DNA of 64,000 nt, taken from NCBI GenBank assembly GCA_963832445.1, contig CAWHUM010000009.1, positions 62,001-126,000 of the forward strand, in the 5' to 3' direction. The stretch comes from AWTP1-13 sp963832445 (GTDB lineage: Bacteria; Pseudomonadota; Alphaproteobacteria; Rhizobiales; Hyphomicrobiaceae). Below the pieces are notes generated by a model. That model was not told the DNA's origin and searched no databases. It saw only the letters and a list, made by a program, of their open reading frames with translations. Positions 9,051-15,827 of this stretch are shown piece by piece (within the stretch, counting starts at the first letter, position 1; the number at the start of each line of letters is the position of its first letter). The position numbers were made by a program, and so were the translations under genes.

Positions 9051-9064
9051 TTGACCAAGGTCAA
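9051..9064. promoter_or_regulatory. FNR/FixK-type box upstream of the HPF gene
   Basis: TTGACCAAGGTCAA, a perfect TTGA-N6-TCAA dyad, 102 nt before the HPF start codon on the minus strand. Confidence 0.75.
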
Positions 9065-9140
9065 AGTGGCGGGGTGCCACTGCACGCTCCGCGTGCTGGC
9101 AGGACACCCATCAGGCTCGGCATGCGTCAGCACCAGAACC

Positions 9141-10481
9141 TCAAGTGTTCCGTCGGCTAAGGAAATCCTCAATCAGGGCGCTCAAGCGCGGCTTGCCCAC
9201 CTCGGCGAACTCGTAGCGTGCGCGAACAACCGGCTTGTCGAGCCGCATGAGATGCGAAAGATCGCTCGGGGTGCCGGCGATGACAACATCGGCACTCGAT
9301 GCGTTGATGGTTTCTTGCAGCTCGCCTAGCTCCTCGGCCGAATAGCCCATGGCGGGCAGCACCTTACCGATGTGGGGGTGCTGCCGGAACACCTCGGCGA
9401 TATCGCCCACGGCCGACAGCCTGGGATCGACGATCTCGGCCACCTGCGCCTGGGTCGCCGCGACATAGCCCGCCCCGTAGGGCATGCCGCCATGGGTAAG
9501 CGTCGGCCCGTCGTCGACGACGAGGACACGCTTGCCGGCGACCGCCGCCGGATCGTCGAGGGTGACGAGGGAGGCCGCACGAACCACGGTGGCGTCGGGA
9601 GCAAGACGACGCGCAGTCTCGGTCACCGCGTGGATGTTTGCCTCGGACGCGGAATTTGTCTTTGCTACGACGACGATGTCTGCCATTCGCAGCACCGTCT
9701 CGCCCGGATGATGCGTCGTCTCGTGACCCGCACGCAGCGGATCGACCAGCACGATCTGCAGGTTGGGGCGCACGAACGGAAAATCGTTGTTGCCCCCATC
9801 CCAAACAATGATGTCCGCCTCCGTCTCGGCGAGAGCGAGAATGCGGCTGTAGTCGACGCCGGCAAAGACGGTATTGCCGGCACGGATGTGCGGTTCGTAT
9901 TCCTCGCGTTCCTCGATCGTGCATTGGGCCGCGTCGAGATCCGCCAGGCTTGCGAAGCGTTGCACCGCCTGACGCTCGAGATCGCCATAGGCCATAGGAT
10001 GGCGCAGCACGGCGACCCTGAGGTCTCGGTGCTTCAGAAGCCGCGCCAGCCAGCGTGCGGTCTGCGACTTGCCCACGCCGGTGCGCACGGCGCAGATGGC
10101 GATGACGGGTAGGCACGACGCGAGCATGGTCCGCGCCGGCCCGAGCAGCGTGAAGTCTGCCCCGGCTGCGAGCGCGATCGAGGCCTTGTGCATGACGAGG
10201 CCATGTTCGATGTCGCTGTAGGCGAACACCACCTCATCGACGCCTTGTCCGCTGCAAATCTTCGCTAGGTTTTCCTCATCGAGGATTGGTATTCCGTGTG
10301 GGTAGCGTTCTCCGGCCAGAGTTGCCGGGTAGCGTCGACCAGAAATGCCCGGGATCTGGGCGGCAGTGAACGCGACGACCTCGCAGGCCGGGTCGCCGCG
10401 AAAGACGGTGTTGAAATTGTGGAAATCGCGCCCGGCGGCGCCCATGATGAGCACGCGCTTGGCTTTCTGTCCGGCCGTCAT
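9141..10481 (-). CDS. Cyclic 2,3-diphosphoglycerate synthetase-like GTP/ATP-binding protein
   Basis: A 446-aa protein of the family annotated as cyclic 2,3-diphosphoglycerate synthetase (archaeal CpgS-like), cytoplasmic. It has an N-terminal Rossmann-like part (KRVLIMGAAGRDFHNFNTVF), a central P-loop (VIAICAVRTGVGKSQTARWL) and IVWDGGNNDFPFVRPNLQIV, which resembles a Walker B region. The ATG at 10481 was chosen over 10541 because it follows the LOG-family stop by 5 nt. In methanogens the enzyme makes a thermoprotectant/phosphate store; in bacteria its role is unproven. It forms a minus-strand operon with the LOG-family and dienelactone-type hydrolase genes. Confidence 0.82.
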   Translation of the reverse strand: MTAGQKAKRVLIMGAAGRDFHNFNTVFRGDPACEVVAFTAAQIPGISGRRYPATLAGERYPHGIPILDEENLAKICSGQGVDEVVFAYSDIEHGLVMHKASIALAAGADFTLLGPARTMLASCLPVIAICAVRTGVGKSQTARWLARLLKHRDLRVAVLRHPMAYGDLERQAVQRFASLADLDAAQCTIEEREEYEPHIRAGNTVFAGVDYSRILALAETEADIIVWDGGNNDFPFVRPNLQIVLVDPLRAGHETTHHPGETVLRMADIVVVAKTNSASEANIHAVTETARRLAPDATVVRAASLVTLDDPAAVAGKRVLVVDDGPTLTHGGMPYGAGYVAATQAQVAEIVDPRLSAVGDIAEVFRQHPHIGKVLPAMGYSAEELGELQETINASSADVVIAGTPSDLSHLMRLDKPVVRARYEFAEVGKPRLSALIEDFLSRRNT

Positions 10482-10486
10482 GGCGG

Positions 10487-11308
10487 CTAGCGATTGTTGG
10501 GCGTGTGCGCACGCAATCCGCGGCGGACGAGCGAGTCCCATCCCTCTTCCGCGGTTTCGGCGAACTCGAACAGCTGCAAATCCGCCGGCGAGATCATGCC
10601 GTCCTCGGCAAGCGCGTCGAAGTTCACGATGCGGCGCCAGTAGGCCTTGCCGAACAACACGATGGGGGCTGGCGGAGCCTTGCGGGTTTGCTGCAGGGTG
10701 AGGAGCCCGAACAGCTCATCCATGGTGCCGAACCCCCCGGGGAAGATCGCCAGAGCATTTGCGCGCATCGCCAGATGCATCTTGCGCATGGCGAAGTAGT
10801 GGAAGCAGAAGTTGAGCTCCGGCGTGATGTAGGAATTGGGTTTCTGCTCCTCCGGCAAGGTGATGTTGAAGCCGATGCTCGGAGCGCCGACATCGAAAGC
10901 GCCACGGTTGGCGGCCTCCATAATGCCGGGGCCTCCGCCGGTGGCAATGACGTTGTCACGCCATCGTGCCTTGGGAGCGAATGCCCCACCGCGCTGCGAG
11001 GCGATCCGGCCGAACTCGCGCGCAACTTGATAGTGGTTCGACAGCTTCCTGAGGCGTTCGGCGCGTTGCTTCTCTGCCTCGGTTCGGGCCGCCTCTGCCG
11101 ACAGCGCGGCCGCCTCCGGCGAGGGAATGCGAGCCCCTCCAAACACGATGATGGTCGAGCGTATGCCCCAATCACGCAGCGCCAGCTCGGCCTTTGCGTA
11201 CTCGAGCGCGAAGCGAATGGCCCTCATCTCATCCCGGAGGAGGAACTGCGTGTCCTCGACGGGAAGCAGATAGCTTTGAGACACTGCTGGTGCGTCCGGC
11301 TCCTTCAT
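10487..11308 (-). CDS. LOG-family (TIGR00730) Rossmann-fold protein
   Basis: A 273-aa protein with the hallmark motif PGGFGTMDELF near residue 185 and GGGPGIMEAANRGAF near 127, as in lysine-decarboxylase-like/LONELY GUY cytokinin-riboside-monophosphate phosphoribohydrolases. Proteins of this type hydrolyse nucleoside 5'-monophosphates to base and ribose 5-phosphate. The N-terminal extension of about 60 residues (AIRFALEYAKAELALRDWGI) is found in the longer bacterial subgroup. It sits between the hydrolase gene (30 nt upstream) and the cyclic-DPG synthetase gene (5 nt downstream), so the three are very likely co-transcribed. The true substrate is not determinable here. Confidence 0.88.
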   Translation of the reverse strand: MKEPDAPAVSQSYLLPVEDTQFLLRDEMRAIRFALEYAKAELALRDWGIRSTIIVFGGARIPSPEAAALSAEAARTEAEKQRAERLRKLSNHYQVAREFGRIASQRGGAFAPKARWRDNVIATGGGPGIMEAANRGAFDVGAPSIGFNITLPEEQKPNSYITPELNFCFHYFAMRKMHLAMRANALAIFPGGFGTMDELFGLLTLQQTRKAPPAPIVLFGKAYWRRIVNFDALAEDGMISPADLQLFEFAETAEEGWDSLVRRGLRAHTPNNR

Positions 11309-11338
11309 GCGGCCAAGTCCTCTGGGATCGATCTCTTG

Positions 11339-11989
11339 CTACGCTGTCCGTGGCTCCAGATACTGCGAGAACCACGCCGTCGCCAGCGAAACTACGCGCT
11401 CAAGGGTCCCTGGCTCCTCGAAAAGATGGGTGGCGCCGGGAACGATCTCCAGGCGCGTTGGGCAAGAGAGTTGCGTCATGGCCTGGCGGTTGAGCTCGAT
11501 GACGACCGTGTCGAGTTCGCCGACGATCAGCAGTGTCGGCGCCAAAACGCTCGCGAGAGCGTCCGCAGCGAGGTCAGGCCGGCCACCTCGCGAGACCACG
11601 GCCGCGATCGGCTCCGGCCGTCGCGCGGCCGCGGTCAGTGCCGCCGCCGCGCCGGTGCTGGCGCCGAAAAGACCAACCGCCAGATCGGCCGTGCTCTCCT
11701 CCTCCTCGATCCAGTCAAGCGCCACTTCGAGTCGACCCGCGAGGAGCGAGATGTCGAACACCTTGTGGCGATCTTGCGCCTCGGCCGGTAGCAGGAGATC
11801 GAACAGCAGTGTCGCCAGCCCGGCGCGATTGAATGCGCGAGCAACTTGGTTGTTGCGCGGGCTAAGGCGGCTCGAGCCGCTTCCGTGTGCGAAGAGGACG
11901 ATGCCCCTCGCCTCGTCCGGAAACGTCAACAACCCCTTGAGTCCGAGGGGGCGGATTTCGATGTCTTGCGGTTGCGCATGGTCGGCCAT
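11339..11989 (-). CDS. Dienelactone hydrolase-family alpha/beta hydrolase
   Basis: A 216-aa cytoplasmic alpha/beta hydrolase. The oxyanion region is VLFAHGSGSSRLSPRN, the nucleophile elbow is GLFGASTGAAAAL with the Ser of G-A-S-T-G, the acid is in LLIVGELDTVV, and the His is in VPGATHLFEEPG. In many proteobacteria and actinobacteria a protein of this type is paired with or fused to the phosphoribosyltransferase seen here at 14802-15557, in stress regulons. It is first in a three-gene minus-strand operon and divergent from the 12096 gene. The substrate is unknown. Confidence 0.87.
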   Translation of the reverse strand: MADHAQPQDIEIRPLGLKGLLTFPDEARGIVLFAHGSGSSRLSPRNNQVARAFNRAGLATLLFDLLLPAEAQDRHKVFDISLLAGRLEVALDWIEEEESTADLAVGLFGASTGAAAALTAAARRPEPIAAVVSRGGRPDLAADALASVLAPTLLIVGELDTVVIELNRQAMTQLSCPTRLEIVPGATHLFEEPGTLERVVSLATAWFSQYLEPRTA

Positions 11990-12095
11990 CGGTATTGGCC
12001 TTGAGACTTACGTCCGTGTGCGGCAGCCGCGCGAATCCGGGATACGGCTCCGTAAACGAGGTTTGGAGCTGTGGAAGCAAGGTCTTGTCTAGTTG

Positions 12096-12647
12096 ATGCC
12101 CGCAAAGTCACAACCGCTCTCCCACGCCACGATCGAGGTGCGCATTCGCGAGCTCGGACAGATCTTCAACTCGCTCGATCCCTCGCCCTTCACCGAACGC
12201 GACCTCGACGACGAAGCCGAGGCGTATATTGCCGGCTGGGCCCGTGAAGTCGACACCGGGGCGCCCTTCCGGATCGTCGTTCATCTGCCGGTTGGCGAGC
12301 AAAGAAAGGCGCAGGAACGAGACCTGGAGTCTGCCATCGGCAACTACTTCGCGTATCGTGCCGGTATGCTGGAACGCGATCTGAAGGATCTCCTTCGCGT
12401 CGGCCGGCGGTCGCTTGTCATCGGCGTTGCCGTGCTTGCGGTCTGCATCGGCCTCAGCCAAGTCCTCCGCACGGCACTCCCGCAATCGGCACTTGGCCAG
12501 CTCCTCGCCGAGGGCATCATGATCTTCGGGTGGGTCGCCAACTGGCGTCCCGCGGAAATCCTTCTCTACGACATATGGGCTGTCCGCCGGCGTGTAGGCC
12601 TCTATCGACGGCTAGCCGATGCTCAGATCGAGCTGAAGTCGTTCTGA
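12096..12647 (+). CDS. Conserved membrane-anchored hypothetical protein
   Basis: A 183-aa protein, family not recognised. The soluble N-terminal half (ELGQIFNSLDPSPFTERDLD, then AREVDTGAPFRIVVHLP) is followed by a hydrophobic segment at about residues 105-130 (SLVIGVAVLAVCIGLSQVL) and a second weaker one near 140-155, then a Lys/Arg-containing tail ending LADAQIELKSF. The ATG at 12096 is preferred to the TTG three bases earlier. Similar small membrane proteins are seen beside universal-stress and phosphoribosyltransferase genes, and this gene is divergent from such an operon. The role is unknown. Confidence 0.75.
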   Translation: MPAKSQPLSHATIEVRIRELGQIFNSLDPSPFTERDLDDEAEAYIAGWAREVDTGAPFRIVVHLPVGEQRKAQERDLESAIGNYFAYRAGMLERDLKDLLRVGRRSLVIGVAVLAVCIGLSQVLRTALPQSALGQLLAEGIMIFGWVANWRPAEILLYDIWAVRRRVGLYRRLADAQIELKSF

Positions 12648-12716
12648 AGAACAGATGACGCCGCCGGCCCTAGTACCTGCGCTGCCGTTTGATTGCCCCG
12701 GCGGGAGGAGCCGGCC

Positions 12717-13082
12717 TCACTTGTTGCGTGCGAGATCGTAGAGATAGGCAAGAATGGCAGCGACATCCTCGTGGGAGAAGCTGATCTGCGGCATCTCCTT
12801 GTGCTTGGAAACCATTCCCTCCAACAGCTCCTCCTGCAGCTCCCGGGTCGCGTATCGGTTGTAGATGTCCCGCATTGGCGGCGCCGTTTTGAGCGGGCTC
12901 TCGCCGGCTGCTTCGATGGCGTGACAGCGTCCACAGTGCTTGTGGAGGATCGCCTTGCCCTCCGCGCTCCTGTCGGCGGCGTTTGAGACTCCCGCCCAGC
13001 ACGTTGCGAGGAGCAGGGCATGCCAGATCACGTATTTCGCTCCGTGAAATGCCTTCCCCCTCACAATTACCTCGTTACTCAT
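12717..13082 (-). CDS. Periplasmic class I cytochrome c
   Basis: A 121-aa secreted monoheme cytochrome. A Sec-type signal (hydrophobic run around residues 17-33, cleavage near VSNA-AD) is followed by the heme-attachment motif C50-GR-C53-H54. The likely distal Met is in HKEMPQISFSHEDVAAILAY, near residue 98. It would carry electrons in the periplasm, for instance to a terminal oxidase or a denitrification enzyme. A perfect FNR-type box lies 92 nt upstream, consistent with microaerobic or anaerobic induction. It is divergent from chaB. Confidence 0.9.
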   Translation of the reverse strand: MSNEVIVRGKAFHGAKYVIWHALLLATCWAGVSNAADRSAEGKAILHKHCGRCHAIEAAGESPLKTAPPMRDIYNRYATRELQEELLEGMVSKHKEMPQISFSHEDVAAILAYLYDLARNK

Positions 13083-13174
13083 GTCCGTGGCCCCGTGGCG
13101 CAGCTATCAGTCAGCACCAGCTCCCTGTGCGGCGTCGTCCGTTTCATCGACTAGCCCTCCACGGCAGCCGGATA

Positions 13175-13188
13175 CTTGACCTCCGTCA
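13175..13188. promoter_or_regulatory. FNR/FixK-type box between cytochrome c and chaB
   Basis: TTGACCTCCGTCAA, a perfect TTGA-N6-TCAA dyad, 92 nt upstream of the cytochrome c start and 126 nt upstream of the chaB start. The closer gene is the more likely target. Confidence 0.72.
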
Positions 13189-13314
13189 ATGCTCCCCCGT
13201 CTGCAGCGCCGAATGTAAACGCATGGCGTGCTTAGGGCGATACCGTGGTCGCCTCGGACCGCAGGCCCTGACCATCATGCACCCCATGCCCGGATAGCAG
13301 GAAGGATTTCGGCC

Positions 13315-13533
13315 ATGCCCTACGCGTCGAATGACGATCTGCCCGCAAGAATCAGAAGCCATCTGCCGCAGCACGCCCAGGACATTTTCCGCGAGGCGTT
13401 CAACAGCGCGTGGCGGACCTATGGCGCCCGCGAGCCTCTTCGCCGGGAGGAGATTGCTCACCGTGTCGCCTGGGCTGCCGTCAAGAAGCGATACCACAAG
13501 CTGGGGGAGGATTGGGTGCCGTATCCCCAATAG
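13315..13533 (+). CDS. chaB: ChaB family protein
   Basis: A 72-aa soluble protein that matches ChaB across its length: DLPARIRSHLPQHAQDIFRE, FNSAWRTYG and HRVAWAAVKKRYHKLGEDW. ChaB was named as a regulator of the ChaA cation transporter, but homologues are widespread and the exact function is uncertain. ATG 13315 gives MPYASNDDLP, the usual start; the longer frame from 13228 is not coding in style. No chaA lies nearby. The gene is divergent from the cytochrome c gene and may share the FNR-type box at 13175. Confidence 0.85.
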   Translation: MPYASNDDLPARIRSHLPQHAQDIFREAFNSAWRTYGAREPLRREEIAHRVAWAAVKKRYHKLGEDWVPYPQ

Positions 13534-13725
13534 TTGGGGTGAATGGCTTCAAGGGGCGTGGCCAAGGAGGCCGAGAGGGTTCGACTGGAGAGTTACATCC
13601 AGTCGCGGGGCATCTTTCACCTTCGAATTGCGTTTCAGTACTCCCGTCGTCTCGTGCAGCTTGCTGGCAATGGCACTGTTGATGGGCACCACAATGGGTG
13701 TGCCCTCACGTGCGGATGGCGGCCG

Positions 13726-14172
13726 TCAACGGCAGACGAGAACCGGCATCGGGCTCAGGGTGACGACCTTTGTCGCCTGGCTGCCCAGGAGTGCTCTCGA
13801 GATGCCCCTGCGCCCGTGCGAGGCCATCACAATCAGGTCGCATCCCCGCGCCTTAGCGGCTTCGACTATGCCTTCGGCAGGGTAGCGGTCTTTGACATGG
13901 AGTGTCGTGCAGGAAGCGCCGATCTTCTTGGCCGTCGCGCTGACGCCGCTGAGGATGCGGTTTGCGGCCGCCGCCATGCATTCGTCGTAGTCCGCCACTG
14001 GATTGGGCTTGCCGCGCTCAGCCAGCGCCGCCATGGATAATGCGTCCCAAGGTTCGGTGACCGTGACGGCCGTGACTTGGGCATTGATCGCCTTGGCAAG
14101 CATCAAACCTGTCGACTCCGCGCGCTGGGCAAGGTCGGAGCCGTCGGTCGCGATCAGAATGTGCTTGTACAT
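13726..14172 (-). CDS. Universal stress protein, UspA family
   Basis: A 148-aa single-domain Usp beginning MYKHILIATDGSDLAQRAES. The ATP-binding motif G-2x-G-9x-G(S/T) appears as VMASHGRRGISRALLGSQA with TKVVTLSPMPVLV at the end, so it is of the ATP-binding class. The start at 14172 was chosen from the conserved N-terminus; the frame upstream is noise. It lies 40 nt after the DUF3775 gene on the same strand, so the two are probably one FNR-controlled unit driven from the box at 14746. Such proteins help survival in growth arrest and low oxygen. Confidence 0.93.
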   Translation of the reverse strand: MYKHILIATDGSDLAQRAESTGLMLAKAINAQVTAVTVTEPWDALSMAALAERGKPNPVADYDECMAAAANRILSGVSATAKKIGASCTTLHVKDRYPAEGIVEAAKARGCDLIVMASHGRRGISRALLGSQATKVVTLSPMPVLVCR

Positions 14173-14212
14173 CGTTACCTCCCTGCAAGAGACCGCCTGC
14201 GCCTGCGCCCCA

Positions 14213-14677
14213 TCACAGCCGATTGGCTTCGAAGTCCTCGCACGACAACCCGAAAAGTGACAACCCCTCCTCGAGATAGTCGCTGACGAGTGGCGTGCCG
14301 AGGAGGTAGTCGGCTGTGTGGGTAGTCCGAGTGCTGTGGGCGCGGGCCGCCTCTTTGCGAAGGGCTTGCCAATCGTCGATCGTGTTGTCGTCGCGCCCAA
14401 GCCAGGCGAGCGCGACGAGATCGATCTGCTCGTCCTCGCTCATGCTGGAAATGAAAGAGGTCAGCTCCTCTACCACGGGGTCGTCGCCGTGATCCTCCAG
14501 GACGGAGATCATCTTGTCATCGGAAGGGTTGGAACCCGTATCGGGCTCGGTCACCACGTCTTTGACATCGAATTCTCGCGCCTTGACGATCACGAAGCAT
14601 ACCTTCTCGGGTGAGATGGCGAGCGGCGGCAGCTCCTCGCTTGAACGCACCTCGATGCGCTTCGGTTGCTTTGTCAT
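14213..14677 (-). CDS. DUF3775 domain protein
   Basis: A 154-aa acidic cytoplasmic protein of the DUF3775 family. Characteristic sequence includes LAISPEKVCFVIVKAREFD, then SFISSMSEDEQIDLVALAWL and GRDDNTIDDWQALRKEA. The start MTKQPKRIEVRSSEELPP at 14677 was chosen over 14728, because family similarity begins there and a GAGG sequence lies upstream. Function is unknown; the family often travels with universal stress and phosphoribosyltransferase genes. The FNR-type box at 14746 is 68 nt upstream, and the Usp gene follows after 40 nt. Confidence 0.85.
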   Translation of the reverse strand: MTKQPKRIEVRSSEELPPLAISPEKVCFVIVKAREFDVKDVVTEPDTGSNPSDDKMISVLEDHGDDPVVEELTSFISSMSEDEQIDLVALAWLGRDDNTIDDWQALRKEAARAHSTRTTHTADYLLGTPLVSDYLEEGLSLFGLSCEDFEANRL

Positions 14678-14745
14678 TTTACTAGCCTCGCCTCGTAGAG
14701 TTTCGAACCTTGGAAGATCCATAGCCACTCGCCCGCAAGGCCCAT

Positions 14746-14759
14746 TTGATCTTGCTCAA
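14746..14759. promoter_or_regulatory. FNR/FixK-type box upstream of the DUF3775-usp unit
   Basis: TTGATCTTGCTCAA, a perfect TTGA-N6-TCAA dyad, 68 nt upstream of the DUF3775 start on the minus strand. Confidence 0.75.
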
Positions 14760-14801
14760 TGCCTTGACCCTTGGAACCGGTACTTGGACTCCACCTGCAA
14801 A

Positions 14802-15557
14802 TCAGCCGCTGCTGCGTGGAGGTCGGGAAGCCGCCTCAAGCGCGGCGCGGGAAGTCTGCGCCTTTGCTGTTTCTCCCTGCGCGGGCGGTGTGCGCTCGTC
14901 CGGCTGCTCGGCAAGGAGGCGAATAACCTCATCGTCGTTCACCTGGCGAAAGTCGGCGTAGTGCATGCCGATGGCGAAGAACGGATCAGGCATGCGCAGG
15001 CAGACGATCTCATCAACTTCGTTCCTGAGAGCCTCGATGGTCTCCAACGGGGCAACCGGAACAGCCAGGATAAGTACCTTGGGTGCCTTCCTCCGCAGCC
15101 CTCTCAAGGCGGCTCGGACGCTGGCCCCCGTTGCTATGCCGTCATCGACGAGGATCACGGTTCGGCCCTCGAGCGGCACCCGCGCGCGCCCCTGCAGATA
15201 GGCTTTGCGGCGCCGCTCGATCTCCTCGAGCTCTTGTTTGACGCTGGCATCGATATAGTCCGCGGTGATGCCGGCAAGCTCGGCGACATCTTTGTTGACC
15301 ACCACCTCCGGCTCGCCGCCATCGACGACCGCCGCAACTGCCAGCTCGCGCTGCAACGGCACGCCGATCTTCCGCACGAGCACGATGTCGAGAGGTGCCC
15401 CAAGCGCGCTTGCGATCTCGGCTGCAACCGGAACGCCCCCACGCGGCAGGGCAAGCACCACTGGGGCAGTGAGATGCCTCGCCGCCAGCGCTTTTGCCAA
15501 CGCGCGGCCGGCAGCACGACGGTCGGCAAATGGTCTTGGGAGGTTCATCTGTTGCAC
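14802..15557 (-). CDS. Phosphoribosyltransferase domain protein
   Basis: A 251-aa type I phosphoribosyltransferase-like protein. The PRPP-binding loop is VILVDDGIATGASVRAALRG near residues 130-148. The N-terminal hood has VVLALPRGGVPVAAEIASAL and DIVLVRKIGVP, typical of the family found in stress and dormancy regulons (for example mycobacterial Rv0571c, where it is fused to a hydrolase like the one at 11339). The nucleobase or other acceptor is unknown. The C-terminal 35 residues are Ala/Pro/Arg-rich. A start at 15548 (MNLPRPF) is also possible. An FNR-type box is 54 nt upstream. Confidence 0.88.
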   Translation of the reverse strand: MQQMNLPRPFADRRAAGRALAKALAARHLTAPVVLALPRGGVPVAAEIASALGAPLDIVLVRKIGVPLQRELAVAAVVDGGEPEVVVNKDVAELAGITADYIDASVKQELEEIERRRKAYLQGRARVPLEGRTVILVDDGIATGASVRAALRGLRRKAPKVLILAVPVAPLETIEALRNEVDEIVCLRMPDPFFAIGMHYADFRQVNDDEVIRLLAEQPDERTPPAQGETAKAQTSRAALEAASRPPRSSG

Positions 15558-15611
15558 GCTTGAGGGCTATCGCCAACCCTTGGCTCGTACCCCTAGCGGA
15601 GCACCTTCACT

Positions 15612-15625
15612 TTGACCGTCGTCAA
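15612..15625. promoter_or_regulatory. FNR/FixK-type box upstream of the phosphoribosyltransferase gene
   Basis: TTGACCGTCGTCAA, a perfect TTGA-N6-TCAA dyad, 54 nt upstream of the minus-strand phosphoribosyltransferase start. It is one of two boxes in the same divergent intergenic region. Confidence 0.75.
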
Positions 15626-15678
15626 AGCAGAATCGGCGGCTGGTGTGGGCATGCTCGCCGGCTATGCAACGAGGCCGG

Positions 15679-15692
15679 TTGATCCCAATCAA
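15679..15692. promoter_or_regulatory. FNR/FixK-type box upstream of the P1B-5 ATPase gene
   Basis: TTGATCCCAATCAA matches the full FNR consensus TTGAT-N4-ATCAA. It lies 135 nt upstream of the plus-strand ATPase start. Confidence 0.78.
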
Positions 15693-15827
15693 ACGCGCCG
15701 CAGCGCGTTGTTCTATGCCATCAGGCAGCAAAGAAGGCCTTCGACCATGGCGTGAATTCGCTGCGAAGTCGCACGACCGCACCATGCGTGGGCAACGCAT
15801 GCATTCCCAGGACGATGATCATTGGCG

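Noticed and set aside
8966..9172. A 68-aa minus-strand frame over the FNR-type box at 9051
   Set aside because: It spans a promoter box and the end of the next gene, without ribosome site or homology.
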